64,000 bases of DNA from Angomonas deanei. Taxonomy: Eukaryota > Euglenozoa > Kinetoplastea > Trypanosomatida > Trypanosomatidae. Positions 34,601-46,889 of this stretch are shown piece by piece. Numbering within the stretch: position 1 is the first letter of the stretch; each line of letters opens with the position of its first letter. The notes beneath the pieces are model-generated. The model was given only the letters and a program-made list of their open reading frames with translations. It was not told the origin of the DNA and did not search any database. The stretch spans positions 124,001 to 188,000 of the forward strand of contig LR877164.1 of NCBI GenBank assembly GCA_903995115.1. Direction: 5' to 3'. The translations under genes and the position numbers were made by a program.

Positions 34601-35584
34601 TTGCTCCCACACTGCCTCTTCTCGCTGCGCCAACAGTGTCACACCCTCTATCCCATCGATGTCGTCTGTGTCCTCCCATCCTTGTTGCGTGCCCTACACG
34701 AAGCAGAGTTGCAGCTCCAGCATAATAATAATAGTAATAATCAGAATGAGAATGAAAACCACGTGGTGGAGGAGGGATGGCTCACCACGCTGCCGCCGAC
34801 AGAGTTGGAGTACTTGTTAGTACTGTTGCACCGCGCCTACGACGGCTGCCGTACCTTCTTCCTGTTCCTTTACAAGGACGTTCGGACGACTCCAGTGGAG
34901 GAGAACCAAGTGGCGCTGGCGCTACCGACGGCCCTCACACACATTGAAGACATTGAACAATACTCCGAGGCCTATCGAGCCCGCTTTACGCACAAAATAC
35001 GAACTTCTATTTTGGTGGTCCCCAAGGTATACTTTGTCACCGTTCTTGTTGAACTGTGTCACAGTGGGATGCACGACACACCGCTTGCCACCGTCTGCGC
35101 CGACCGTCTGCTGCACGAGAAGGAGCGTACCGTACTGCGAGGTCGCCTGTCTGCGGAGGAGCTGACGGAACTGTTCCTATCGGTGTGTTTTCATTTTTTG
35201 AAGTCCGCCGGGGAAACGTCGGAGGACACCGCCACCAATGACGACGTGGATGGGAGGCACTATCTGCTGCCGGTGTTGGATGCACTCTGGGAGAGAGTGG
35301 AGGAACTAGAAGTGAAGCACATCCACGCGATCCGTCGCTGTCTCTTCTACTATTTTGAAAGGGAAAAGATAGACGAGGATTTCCTGGAGCGGCTGGAGAA
35401 TCAGATTCAGACGATTCAGCACATGGACCGGCAAATCAAGGAAAAGAAACGCAACATGGAGAGGGCGGTGGCGGACCGCATCAAGGAAGAAAAGAAGGAA
35501 AGTGTGTCCCCACTGGAGCAGAAGGCTACGGCTCCACCTGCGGAGAGTGTTTCCATGACAGCGGACGACTTGTTCGACCTATAA
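31604..35584 (+). CDS. large protein of unknown function, possibly mitochondrial, two frame breaks
   Basis: Three frames cover one gene without spacers: 31604 to about 34000, about 34000 to 34410, and about 34418 to 35584. The middle frame reads sensibly as DEVEGAMPLESVPRLVNAL and the last as EPSVPYDYEIAGGQ. The breaks lie near 33985-34012 (one base missing) and at the C6/TT run 34411-34418 (one base extra). The start MLRRDLLFLVKSASTLSS is basic and amphipathic, like a mitochondrial presequence. The remaining approximately 1,320 residues look like helical-repeat protein, with many LL..L patterns, and end in an acidic motif (MTADDLFDL). No known domain is recognised; a helical-repeat organellar RNA-binding or ribosome-assembly factor is only a guess. 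Confidence 0.6.
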
Positions 35585-35781
35585 ATAAATAATAATAAAA
35601 AAATACAATTCTTCACAATTTAATTTTTTTTTTTTTTTTGTTTTCGTTCATCAAAACAGAAAACTCTTCTGGTGTCTTATTGTTGATCTAAAAGGGCAAG
35701 AAAACATTATCTATTCTACTATTATTTTCACTCCCACTCTCCACCAAGCGCAGGCAAGAATACCATTCATCAGTTTAAACC

Positions 35782-36756
35782 ATGGCTAACCGAGAGTTTT
35801 CAGACAAGTACACCAAGTACAACATGGATACCTTCTCCGGTAGGGTGCGGTACTGGACGGAGTGCATCAACCCCCTCCTGCTCCTCGAGAACGAGCGGTC
35901 CCTACAGAAGCATCAAATGCTGTTAGACCGCTGGAAGTCCGGGGAGAAGGGACTGGCCAACGCGGACCTCTGGGCGGCACGCCGTGCGGTGGAGCAGTGC
36001 ATTCACCCGACCAGCGGGGATGTCATCCCACCGCTCTTTCGTATGAGCGCCTTCCTGCCCATGAACTTTCTCATTGTCCCGACGATGATGGCGCCTGCCA
36101 CCCTCACCAGCGTGCCCCGCACCATGTTCATTCAGTGGTTCAATCAAACCTTCAACGCGGCGGTGAACTACGCCAACCGGAGCTCCGACAAACAGCCAAT
36201 GTCGGAGATCGGGAAGGCCTACGGCGTGGCGGTCACCGTCGCCTGCGGTGGCTCACTGGTCGCGACGAATATGCTCAAGAAGTTACCCTCCGGCACGGTG
36301 AAGGCCACCATCATCCGCGGCACCGTGCCTTTCATTGCCGTCAGTACGGCCTCCGTCCTCAACCTGGCTTTCATGCGCAAGAACGAGTGGATGTCTGGGG
36401 GGAAGGGGATCAAGGTCAAGGATGAGGACGGCACGGTCCGTGGGGAGAGTATCAGCGCTGGCCGCGATAGTCTAGCCAAGTGCAGTGCCACCCGCATTAT
36501 TTGGAATCTCCCCTGCATGGTGCTCCCCACCCTCTTCATGGTGCCCCTCGCCTCCATCCCTGCTATCCGGGCCCACCCGCTCGTGACGGAGACCGCCCTG
36601 CAGATGCTGGGCCTCACGCTGGGTGTCCCACCCGCACTGGCCGCCTTCAACATCAATCAGACCATTGGTGCCACATCGCTAGAGAAGGAGTTCCAAAACT
36701 TGAAGCGAAAGGACGGCACTCCCGTGACTACCTTTTCCTACTATAAGGGAGTTTAA
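35782..36756 (+). CDS. sideroflexin (SFXN) mitochondrial transporter
   Basis: Sideroflexins are multi-pass carriers of the inner mitochondrial membrane; human SFXN1 transports serine. Family hallmarks are DTFSGRVRYWTECINP near the N-terminus, HPTSGDVIPPLFRMSAFLP (the HPDTGE-type motif), QWFNQTFNAAVNYANR and a C-terminus ending in YYKGV. Several hydrophobic segments are present (about residues 90-110, 145-165, 180-200, 245-265, 275-295). The 324-residue length is typical. The substrate in this organism is not known. Confidence 0.92.
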   Translation: MANREFSDKYTKYNMDTFSGRVRYWTECINPLLLLENERSLQKHQMLLDRWKSGEKGLANADLWAARRAVEQCIHPTSGDVIPPLFRMSAFLPMNFLIVPTMMAPATLTSVPRTMFIQWFNQTFNAAVNYANRSSDKQPMSEIGKAYGVAVTVACGGSLVATNMLKKLPSGTVKATIIRGTVPFIAVSTASVLNLAFMRKNEWMSGGKGIKVKDEDGTVRGESISAGRDSLAKCSATRIIWNLPCMVLPTLFMVPLASIPAIRAHPLVTETALQMLGLTLGVPPALAAFNINQTIGATSLEKEFQNLKRKDGTPVTTFSYYKGV

Positions 36757-37329
36757 TGAGGAGTGGCGGAAAAGGGGAAAAAGTGAAAGAATACCCTTGC
36801 ACAGTAAGAGTGTTTTGTTTGTTTGTTTTGTTTTGTTTTTAATATAAATAAATAAAAAGAGGAACATATATGTGTAGCTTTCTTACCAAACTACAATTCG
36901 GCAATGATATTGCAATAAAGGGTCAAATGAGTTCACATCATGGGTCATAATGGAGTCGTTCGAAACAAATGACTTGCATCGTTATCACCTTTTTTTTTTT
37001 TATTTCGTTTTGTCAGTTTACATTTAGCGCTTGACTTTTTTTTTTTTTAATGCAAAGTGGAAATGCACAAGAAATAGAAACTGTAGAAACCGATTATAAA
37101 TGAAGTCATAAGCATCCTGTTCTGTCGATTTTTTTAACAAACATTATTTGTGTTTATATAATTTATGATCGTGAGACCCTTCGTCCCCCTCTCCTTTATT
37201 CTACCGTAAAAGGAAAAAAAGAAGTATAAAGAGCGGAAGACGCACACACACACAAAGGAAAACCATAGATTTTCTCACGGCATATATATATATATATATA
37301 TTATCAGTTTATAAGCTCATTATAGAGTC
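36757..37329. other. AT-rich spacer with TA and CA repeats
   Basis: About 570 bp. It holds a (CA)n stretch near 37241-37255, a (TA)n run at 37282-37301 and T tracts near 36990-37000 and 37037-37048. No gene or RNA was recognised. Confidence 0.55.
37282..37301. repeat. (AT)10 microsatellite
   Basis: Uninterrupted alternating A and T for about 20 bp, 30 bp before the CC2D2A start. Confidence 0.9.
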
Positions 37330-40300
37330 ATGTCATTTCATGGTCCTCCCCCGTTAGTCTCGACAGAAGAAGGGGTGGGTATCATCACTAGAGACAAGAA
37401 GAAAAAGAAGACCCACGAAAAGGAAAAGGCTGACACCGATAATAATAATGAAGATAACGACGTCCACAGCGAAACACATACAAATCATAACAGTGACACC
37501 AATTCGTCCCTTGCACGTCACGCGAGGGCTGTCAATCGACACGCCAGCACGGTCGGTGAGGTGCAACCTCCCGTGCCGCCCACTGTTCCCACCACAGAAC
37601 TGCCGCCACTCCCACCGCCGCCGTCCACCGCTGCGGCACCACCACCACCTGCTCCAACCGTGATCGACCCACTACTGTCCGAGATTGACGACATCTTCCA
37701 AATAATCCCACGCAGCGAGGCGGAGGAAGGACTGTTGGCGGCACGGGAAGGAATGACGGTGGCCACAGCGGAGCACACCACACTGGAGGAGTACTTTAAA
37801 AATGAACGAAACAGGCAGTACGAGGATAACTGGGTCCTCTCCAGCGATGGGTACCTCCTCCCTGCCGTCGCTGTGGCGGAGGCACCGGACAGGGTGGTGG
37901 AGGACAGTGGGGAGCAGGGGCGATCCCATAAAAAGAAGAAGAGCAAGAAGAGGATACCACTGCAGGAAAAGGACCCGAATCAGATGGACGAAAAGAAAAA
38001 AGAAGAAAAGCGGCGCGTGTCGTTTGAGCTGGAGGACCCTGGGGACGCCTCGTGGGACGATAATTCCTCCAACTCCTCCTCCTCCCTGGACAGTGAAGAA
38101 AATGTGGAGCTGGCACACACGAGGAAGGTCGCGGAAGAGAAGGAGGCCAAAAAACAAAAGAAGATAAAAAAGAAGGAGGAGGAACGGAAGAAGAAGGAAG
38201 AGAACGCAGCGCTCATCGCCAAGCTAGACCAACTACCCTTGGGTGTCGAGGAGGACGGCGCAAAAAAGAACAGGAAGAAAAAGAAGAAGAGTAAGCAAAG
38301 TGTTCCTTCCGAGGAGGAGGAGCCCGTCACGTTCCGCCGTGCCTTTGACAGCGGGGAGTTTGACCTGGAGGAGGAAAAGGCGGAGAAAGCGCAGGAAGAC
38401 GCCGATGAGGAGTGGATGCGGGTGGCAGAGCGGCTACGCGCTATGGACCCCCGCGCAGGCGGTACCGGAAGGGACGACAATACACGTATGCCCGTTCGTT
38501 TCCAGGCTGGTCCACCTCCTTTTTGGCTCGCAAAGCTAAACGATATTCTTCTCTTTCACAATGCCACCATGCGGGCGACAAGCACGCACAAGCAGTCGGT
38601 CGTCTCGGCGCTGCAGCAATTGTGGTCTGATCTCAATGAACTGAAAGAACTGAAGAAGCAGGTCGAACAGGGCAAGGACCCCGCTCCCACCGCACAGAGC
38701 TCCGAACTCTACGGCGATATCCCAGCCGAGCAAGAAGACGAACCCAATCAAAACAATAATACGATAAAGACGACAGAGGGAACGGCGCTAGAGGAGGAAA
38801 TGAAGGAAGTCAGCCAGAACCGCCCCCGTCACAGTTCTGCCGCGACAAACGACACCGTCATTGTCCCAATAGACGACGACCCTATGGACGTCCCCAACGC
38901 AGCGCTGCAGGAGACGCTGCTGCTCTCTGCCGAGGCAGACGAGGAGGATCAGCTGAAGCCGATTCTTGCCCAGACAATTCCACTCTGGCGACGTCGGGGG
39001 GCGGCGCTCAAGACGATTGGGGAGGTCATGCAGCTCTTGCACGAGCGGATCCAATCCCTAGAGGAGCTGGTCAACACCCCACTGGAGCCGTCACCCCACG
39101 AACGGAAGGATAGCGAGGAGGGGCGAGAGGAGAACCGTAGGGCAAAGGTGGTGGCGGCGCTAGGGGTGCCACAAAGTTTTGGGGTGGACGGCAGGCAAAG
39201 TGCGCGCCTCCCGCCGGTTATTGAAAATGCCATCGCCTCAACGACCACGAACACACTTCTGTCCGATATCTTTACAAGCCCTGAAAGCGCATTTACCAAC
39301 CGTGCCGCACGCCTGCAAAAAGCGGTCTACCGTCAGATCCCCTATATCCACGACCACTACCTCATTGAGGAGGATATCCAGCCCCTCTACGACGAGCTCG
39401 CCCTGCGAAAGCCCAATCTGCTGGAGGACGGGATTCACCCCGGCGGTGGCAGCGCGGACGAGACGACGGAGATGCGCTCCTATTCGATTCATATTGACTA
39501 CATTCGCTTTAGTCCCCCGATGCAGTCGGTGAGCTCCGCCACGGCCACGCATATCTTTTCCACCACCACCAGCGCAGAGTCCTCCGTCCGCAGTGATCCC
39601 TCCGGCACGTCCAGCGCGGAGGAGTCCCTCCGTCTGTACCCTCACTTTTCTCACTTGAAAGGGGCCAACGCCTATATGGGCAGCCGGCGGCCCCTCACCC
39701 CAGCGGAGGCGGCGAAACTAGTCATCGCCCGGCTGCGGCTGACGAAGGCCACCCGCCATCTTTCCGTGGTACCTTTTACCGACGAGGAGTGTCTCATCTC
39801 CATCCTGCTGCAGCACTACGAGTACTATCGTTTGCTGCGACTGAACCTGCTGCCGCACCTCAAGTGCCACTCCTTTTACGAGGAACAGCTCCGGCACCTC
39901 AGTGCCAGCCCCTCCGCCGCCGCCTCCGTGGATGTGGAGAACCTCGCGCGACAGTTGGAGTTACTCCGGTCCAAGGCGTGCGAGGTGGAGGAGCTGTCCA
40001 TGAACGTGATGATTGGGGTGTGGTACGAGGTGCTGCGGCTACGAGGGGAAGACCCCCAGCGCTTTATTCTGCCGCCGACGCCACAGTCCAAGTACCGCGC
40101 CAAGCAGGAGCTGTCGCCGCATCATGAGGCCCTGCAGCACGGCCGCACGGAACAGGAAAGTGAACGGCGTGTGGTGAATGAAGAAGATATTTTCTCCTCC
40201 GACTACGACCCCAGCGAGCCGCAGCCGCGGGAAGACGGGTTCGGCGGTCATCAGGCCACCACATCCGTGATTATGAGCCCACCAGGAAACCCGAATAACA

Positions 40301-43300
40301 GGGAGGAGGAACATTTGCTGGTGAATCGGTTCAACAGCGACAACTCCATCCGCCGCTCCTCCAGTGAGGAGAGGCCGCGACAGTTCCGCTTCTACCTGCG
40401 CCGCCGGGAGAGCCTAGAGGAGGTGCCCTACCGCTCCGGTGAGTATGTCCTCAACTATGTCGCCGAGGTGGAAGGGGTGGATGTGGTGGAGGCACGGGAG
40501 CGCATGCTGCAGCTGCTCCACATGGACGGTGGCAACGAGGTGGAGGGTGGCGCGGCCGCTCCTCCCAAAAAGAGTAAAGCAAAAGAGGAGGGCGACGATC
40601 CGGTAGAAAAGCAGCTGGAACAACTAATTCACTTTCAAGTGGTGGTCTTTGCCAGGGCGAGTGCCGCCCTCCCGCCCCAGTACATTGGCTGCTCCATGCC
40701 ACGGCCCTTGACGACCAGCAAGACCGTCTTCTTCAATGAGACGTTTGAGCTGCGGGCGGCGCGAGAACCGCAGGAGTTCCTGCTGCACGTGATTCCCCTC
40801 GCCGACGCCGGCCAGCCCACCCGCACCGTCATCTCCACGGTCCGGGTACGTCCTGTGCTGACCCGCTGCTATCTGCTTCATCCGATGCAGTCCCCCATCG
40901 CCTTCATCTTTCGCGGCAAGACCGTCTCCCGCTACACCGACAACCCCGTCGAGGGCGTGGTGGCGGTGTCGACGACGTGGACCAGCACTCAGGGATACAC
41001 GGTGGAGCAGGTGGAGGACCTCTTCCTGAAAGGGGGCGCGGACCCCCTCAACCCGGAGTACCGCCCGCTCGTGCAATTCTTACGCAACTACTACGCCGAG
41101 CTGGACCGAAACTCCGAGGAGCTCGACACCCGCAAGCGCGCCTTGTTGAAAAAGTCCAAGGATAAACACACCCGAAAACGACGAGGAAGTCGGGCCGGCA
41201 CCCGTGAAAACGAGCGAAAGGGAAGCATCGTGCCCGTGTCCGACAAGGAGGGGGAAAAAGGCGGTGGGATACGAGACTACTTTTCCCAGCGGTTACAGTT
41301 TCTGCAGCGGCGGTGGCAGATCCTGAAGGGACAGCAACTCCCCAAAGATGAGACAGAGGAGCGCTTTTATAGAAACCCCATTCCCCTGACGGAGGAGGGC
41401 GGGAAGGAGCTCTACCGTCGTGTGGTGCGGGAGGTCGAGGCGGACGAACTGAAGCGCAGCGAGTACAACCAGTGCGGAAAGATATTTGACGAGAGAGAGT
41501 ACTACAGCGTACCCTCCGCCATCTCCGGTCTGACCCTGACGCCTCTTCCCAAGACGGTGAAGGTGCACCTATGGCAGGAGCGGCAGCGTCGCCTCAAGCG
41601 GACCGCCGTGTCCAAGGGGACGCTGACCGATGAAGAGATGTTAGAGCGAGTGGTGACGGTCCCCAAGTTCAGCATGAAGCTCGTGTTTGATGTCAAACCA
41701 AGGAGTCAGTTGAACCCACGTCGTCGTGCCCGTCCCAAGACGGATGAAATCGACCGTGAAGAACTCAAACGACGTCAAGACAGTTCCATCGTGGTGCACA
41801 TCATGAAGGCGAACAACCTCCCACTGAGGGCGGACGGCACCCCGCTGGAACCTTTCGTGCAGGCCGGCTTTGTCTACGAGACCGCCTACTCCCGCAGCGA
41901 GGTGGGCCACTCTCCGTCCTGGTTTGAGACCCTCAAACTCCCGTTTCAGCCATTAGATTTCGAGGAGGAGACACTGAGTATGATAGACGATGATGTGGTG
42001 ATATCCGTGTACGACAAGGTGGAGATCCCCATTCCCTCCCGCACCGTGACATTGGGGGCCGTCGCCCACGAGACCCACTACCGGACAGAGCGCCGACTGC
42101 TGGGGACGTTACGTATTCCCTTCTACTCCCTTCATCAGGCGGAGGAGGCCCGCATGGAGGGGGTGTACCCTCTGGATATGCCGCGCTGGCTGTTGGGGTA
42201 TCACCAAATCAACACGCGGGTGTCGGCCGCAGACGGCGGTCCGGACGGCGCCTCCAAGCCACCGCTCATGCGAGAGAATCCATTCGGCGGAGAAGATGGG
42301 GAAGAGAAGGACCCACTCCTGCAGGCGGGCAGACCCAACGACGAGGGGATCGTGGATATGCTAGACTCCCACCTGGAGCCGACCATTCAGCTGTACATCT
42401 CCCTGTGGCCGCCACTGCAGCGTGGCAAGCGTAAGGTACCCTCCCTCGCCGACGTCGCCAAGAAGGTGCATGGACTAAACGTTTCCTTCGAGTTGCACTA
42501 CTTGCACGAAGTGGCCCTCAAGTGGGCAAAAACGGCGAAAAGTAAGATAAAGCGTGTCGCCTCCATGAACGCCACCGCCGGATCGCGAGAGGTGGAGCCG
42601 TTTGTGTACTGCTCAAATGGGGATTTGGTGCTCCTGTGCCGCTATCTGCTACCCCGGGGCGGTCCGCCACCGAAGGAGGTGACCAACGTGTTCGAGGCCA
42701 TTCGTTATGTCTCCCTGCTGCCCTTTGTGGTCGACATTATGACCTGGGGGGATAAGGATGTCTGGAGCACCAATGCGGAGCTACTGCAGCTGCGATCGGG
42801 GGACTACGAGGAGCTGGCCTTGCTGCTGGCGCACTTCCTACGGCACCTCGCCCCGGAGCGACCCTCCTACGTGGTGATTGGGGCGGGTGAGATCTACGAG
42901 CAAACCATCATGGTGCTGCACTCCTTCGACGGACGGCAGTGGTGTCTCATCGACCCTCGCACCGGCTATATTTGCAAGGTGGAGCGACCCTATGGGACGG
43001 TGTTCAAGGATATACAAGTAGTGATGTCCCATGACCAAATGTGGGCCAACGTGCAGCTCTCCGGGCTGCCACACCGTATGTCGTGGGACCTCACCAAACC
43101 AGAGTACTGGCACCCCTGCTACGACCGGCTCAAGGATAAGAAGCTGGAGCAGTACATCCCCTTTATGTCGCCCATACAGCGGGAGGTGCTGAGCTTCTAC
43201 CCCGCCGACCCCAGCCAGGCCCGCGAGATCGAGAACGACCTGCGGGAGGAGCTGCAGAAGGCACTCCTGGCCTGGCGCAATCAGCGGACGCCCATGTACC

Positions 43301-43739
43301 GCCGTGATGTCGAGGCGGTGCTGCGCGAGTTGCTGATTGAACTAGAAAAGGAACGGTGCTCCTTTGGGTCGACCCGCTCGGTGGAGATCACCACGCTGGC
43401 CCACCAGCGGCTGTCCGGCTACCTCGGCCGTCCCGTCGTCGCCCCCCGCCGGCACAAGAAGCGGAGCAAGTCCAAGGAAAAGAAAGGGGAACCCAACGAG
43501 GAAGAGAAGAGGGAGGAAACCCGTTTTGATAGAGGCTACACCGTCGCCGGATCGCCCGTGACATCCTCTTTTAACCCCGCGATACACACTTCAATGAAAT
43601 ATTACTAAAAGTGTTCGAGACCGCCGTACACGAGGTAGGCACCGACGACGTCAACTTCTCCGTCGGGGTGTATGTGAAGAGTTATAGTGGGAACGTGTGT
43701 GCCATGTGGGTCCTTTTAGTGGCGTTGTGCAAGACATAA
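37330..43739 (+). CDS. CC2D2A, ciliary transition-zone protein, one frame break near the end
   Basis: CC2D2A is part of the MKS module that gates the base of the cilium or flagellum. The first 1,000 residues hold Pro-rich, Lys/Glu-rich and coiled-coil stretches. A C2 domain lies near residues 1,486-1,580 (SSIVVHIMKANNLPLRADG, YDKVE). A transglutaminase-like domain follows at about 1,755-1,900 (SGDYEELALLLAHFL, WCLIDPRTGYICKVE, MWANVQLSGLPHRMSWD), matching CC2D2A order. As written, the frame stops at 43608. Adding one C to the CCCC at 43575-43578 continues as RDTHFNEILLKVFETAVHE and then SVGVYVKSYSGNVCAMWV, the conserved CC2D2A C-terminus, stopping at 43737-43739. Total length is about 2,135 residues. 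Confidence 0.85.
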
Positions 43740-43958
43740 AAAAAAATAGACCACAAACGATTACATAGATTACTCTATTGTTCATATATGAAAAAAAGAA
43801 AAAACTTTATTTAGTATCCGATGCATAAGTCTTTTTAAAACAATAAAATCCAATTCTAACAGTGTTAATCCATTACCCTCTCTCTCTTTCCTTCCTTTTA
43901 ATACGGTTAAGAGTAAATATTTTTACTTTTTCTCATCGCCATTTTTTGTTTTTTTGCT

Positions 43959-44135
43959 ATGGACCGCAACCTCGGTATGTTCTCCCGTAACTTTGGCCAT
44001 CAGAGCCCCACGACGATGGTCTCCCGCGGTAACACAGGCCCTAACGCATTCGGCGCCCCCCGCGGCAACCCTGACCGGTCCACAATGTTTAACTACAACT
44101 CCACTTCGAATCCTCAATTTTCTAGGTTCGCCTAA
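43959..44135 (+). CDS. 58-residue Asn/Arg/Ser-rich protein, unknown
   Basis: ATG at 43959, TAA at 44133-44135. The reading MDRNLGMFSRNFGHQSPTTM and onward to FNYNSTSNPQFSRFA uses the GC-ending codons seen in strongly coding genes here (CGC, CTC, TCC, GGC), in sharp contrast to the AT-rich DNA on both sides. A clear pyrimidine tract (about 43920-43957) stands directly before the ATG. The peptide is basic, lacks a TM segment or signal peptide and resembles no family I know. The overlapping longer frame in a different phase is its shadow. Confidence 0.7.
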   Translation: MDRNLGMFSRNFGHQSPTTMVSRGNTGPNAFGAPRGNPDRSTMFNYNSTSNPQFSRFA

Positions 44136-44613
44136 AAAGGAAAAGGAGGAAGAGAAGAAAAAATAGGAGTGCTATATTATTAAATTAAAATAACTAAAAA
44201 ATAATTATATTAAAAGCAAAATGTGTTTGTATATACTTCTTTTTTTTTTTTTTTTGACATTTCCTGATTATAGAAGATAGGAATAGATGATATACGCTTA
44301 AATGAAAACAAAACTCAACTTTTTTTGTGTTTTTCTTTGTTATTTTAAAAATAGAGCTTTTTGTGAGAGTCCCCACGAAGCAACCGCTGTAACTACTACT
44401 ATAAGTACATCCCATTTTTTTTTTTTTACATATATTCCTGATAGAAAACTAATATTTAAAAAAAAAAAAAATACCAAATAATAATACAAATAAAAAGGAT
44501 GTGTGAACTGCTAAAAATACACTTGGACTACTTCACAGCTAAACTGTTTCTCCTCTCAAATTTTTTTTTAAAGAAACAAAAAAAAAAAAAGGATCGTAGC
44601 CCCACTAAAAAAA
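44136..44613. other. AT-rich spacer
   Basis: About 480 bp, very AT-rich, with T and A runs near 44240-44255, 44416-44427, 44459-44471 and 44578-44590. No gene is seen. Confidence 0.55.
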
Positions 44614-46563
44614 ATGATGTCTAAAGCCGCCTATATGATGCAAGAAAACTTGCGTCATAGTTACTCCCTCATCGTCGACCTCCGTCAGCCCATCTCCTTC
44701 TGTGTCCGCGGCCGGCTGCCCTACCCGTCCGGTCTACTCGCCGTCTCCACGCTCTTCCGCAACTGTAAACCAGCAGACGTGTACGCCCACAAGTACTTTA
44801 TAGAGAAGCAAAGTAACCCCTCCCAGCCCTCCCCCCAAATGCACATCACAGAGGAGAGTCAAAGTATCATGAAGGTCATCAGCGGACTGCGCTACATGAA
44901 GGACGACAACTCCAAACTGGATAACACCATGTACATTTGTACGGACTTTGATATCCCCGCCGACGGGAGAATGTTGCAGTGCATGAAGGATCTGAAAAAG
45001 GAGCGGGAGCTGCAGTCGCGGCTGGAGAAGGTGGAGGAGGCCAAGGCAGAGCAGACGGTAGTGCCAGAGAAGGGGACCGATGACGTGGTGGCCAAGCGGT
45101 ACCAGAGTCGTCTCGATGCATTTGTGGAGCAGCTCACAAACGAATCCAAGGCGGTGGGAAGCATGCGGAAGGAAAAGGAACCGCAGACACTGAAACAGTT
45201 GCTCAAAAGTGCGAGGGGAAAGGCCAAAACCGACGACGACGAGGAGTATGATTATGCCTCCGATAGTTCCGCCGCGAACGGGCCGCCGTCCTTGCGGAGT
45301 GTGATTGGGTCGGGCAGCACCACCTTCCCCAGCGCCGCCGACGCGATGGAGCAATCCAACGTGTACCGCTTCTTCGAGGAGGCGAACCGCATTAGTCAAA
45401 AGGCAGATAAGACCAATACAGGCGCCTTCATGGATAATGTAGAGGGAAGCCTCGGCCGAGAGCCCCTACGATTCATCAAGTGAAGGGCGGGTACTACACC
45501 GTCCTGTACAACCCGGTGGAAACAAATGAGATTACCTTTATTGATGTGATACGCAAACTGTCGGCGCAGCGTGGTGTGGTGCGGGCGATTGTGGTGCCCA
45601 CCCGGGACGGGCTGGATCACCTGCAGCCGTGGGCCGATGCCTTCCCGGACGCCACCATCTACACCGCGGGGAGAGGTCCCCTCGGCGGCAGAGAGCGCCC
45701 GTATGGAGGAGCGTGACGGCCCCCGTACGTACGGCCTGCGCGACATGGGCGGTGGGGTCCTGGGGATGGAGTTCCCCGACTTTGACGCCGAGGCGGAACA
45801 GAAACAGACGGAATCGGTCCAGGAGGAGGAACAGCGACTGCGGGAGGAGATGCGGGCGGCGGTGCGGCTGGCACAGCGGGGGGAGGAGGAGAAGGACCCG
45901 GCCGACGTGCTCTGGGAGGACCCCTCCACCCTGCGGGAGCCCGGCGCCGACCTCAAGCGCTACCTCCGCCCGTCTGACCTTCACCGGGTGCAACTGTTGG
46001 ATGCGGTGCTCGCCGCCAACCCCAGCCCGGACAACGCTGTCCTGCTCACCCCTGATATCGAACTACTGCAGGTGGCCGGGGATGCCGTGGCCAACGAGTA
46101 CGTCCTCTACGATAAGAAGAGCAAGGTGCTCGCCTGCCGGGAGCTGTTTCACGGCGCCTACAGTGACCTCGACCCGGTGAACACGTGGTTCTGTCGGGTG
46201 TGGTTCAAGTTCATGAAAAAGGGAAACTACAAGCGGACGGACATTATTCCTCGCAGCAAGTACTGGCAGCTAATGCGGCAGGATGGGCTGCAGACGACAC
46301 AGCGGTGGGTGGACTGGTTGACACGGAATAGAGAGATTCATTCGCTCGTGTTCGCCCATGGCACGCCGCCGGCCACTGGGGACTGCGTGAACACACTACG
46401 GGAGCAGTGGGGGTTGCCCGCGTTACAGCGGCTGCCCCATGCCGAGGAAATAAGGAAAATGGAGGAACCCGAGGTGGCCCCGAAGCCGAATAAGAAAAAG
46501 CCGACGGAGGTGAAGCGAAAAGAAAAGCCGGATCTCAGCTGGTTGTACAAGAGCTCGTCCTAA
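44614..46563 (+). CDS. DUF4336 (metallo-beta-lactamase-like) protein with N-terminal extension, two frame breaks
   Basis: The C-terminal 350 residues resemble DUF4336: VVRAIVVPTRDGLDHLQPW, then FPDATIYTAGEVP, NEYVLYDKKSKVLACRELFHG, WFCRVWFKFMKKGNY and VFAHGTPPATGDCVNTLREQW. The fold is related to metallo-beta-lactamases, but no HxHxDH metal site is seen, so an enzymatic role is doubtful. The first 290 residues are an extension with a coiled, charged middle and no recognised domain. Three frames make up the gene: the first stops at 45481-45483, the second covers about 45465-45668, the third the rest. The breaks fall at 45438-45483 and on the G4 run at 45668-45671. No spacer or acceptor separates them, so I read one gene of about 645 residues. 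Confidence 0.65.
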
Positions 46564-46889
46564 AAGGGAAATGAGCGAGAATAGTGTTATACTTCACAAA
46601 CTAATAAACCTTCATTCTTGTTTCATTATTTTTATTTTTTTTTGTTACTATGAATGGATGGACAGTTTTTGCAACAGTGTTTAATACGTTTCTCTCTATT
46701 CTTTCAGCTCTTTTTTTTTTTTTCCTCAATTCGTCATAGAAAAAAAAAAAAAAACCTAACCATAGTTACATTTATTCCCAAAACTCTCATTTTTATTTGT
46801 TTTTATTTTATTTTATATTACTCAAAATTTTCAGTCTTTTCTGATATATTACGATAAAAAAAAAAAAAGCAATATTTAGAAAAAAAAAA
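46564..46889. other. AT-rich spacer
   Basis: About 325 bp with T and A homopolymers. The T-rich block at about 46695-46725 is a candidate acceptor region for the kinase. No gene is seen. Confidence 0.5.
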
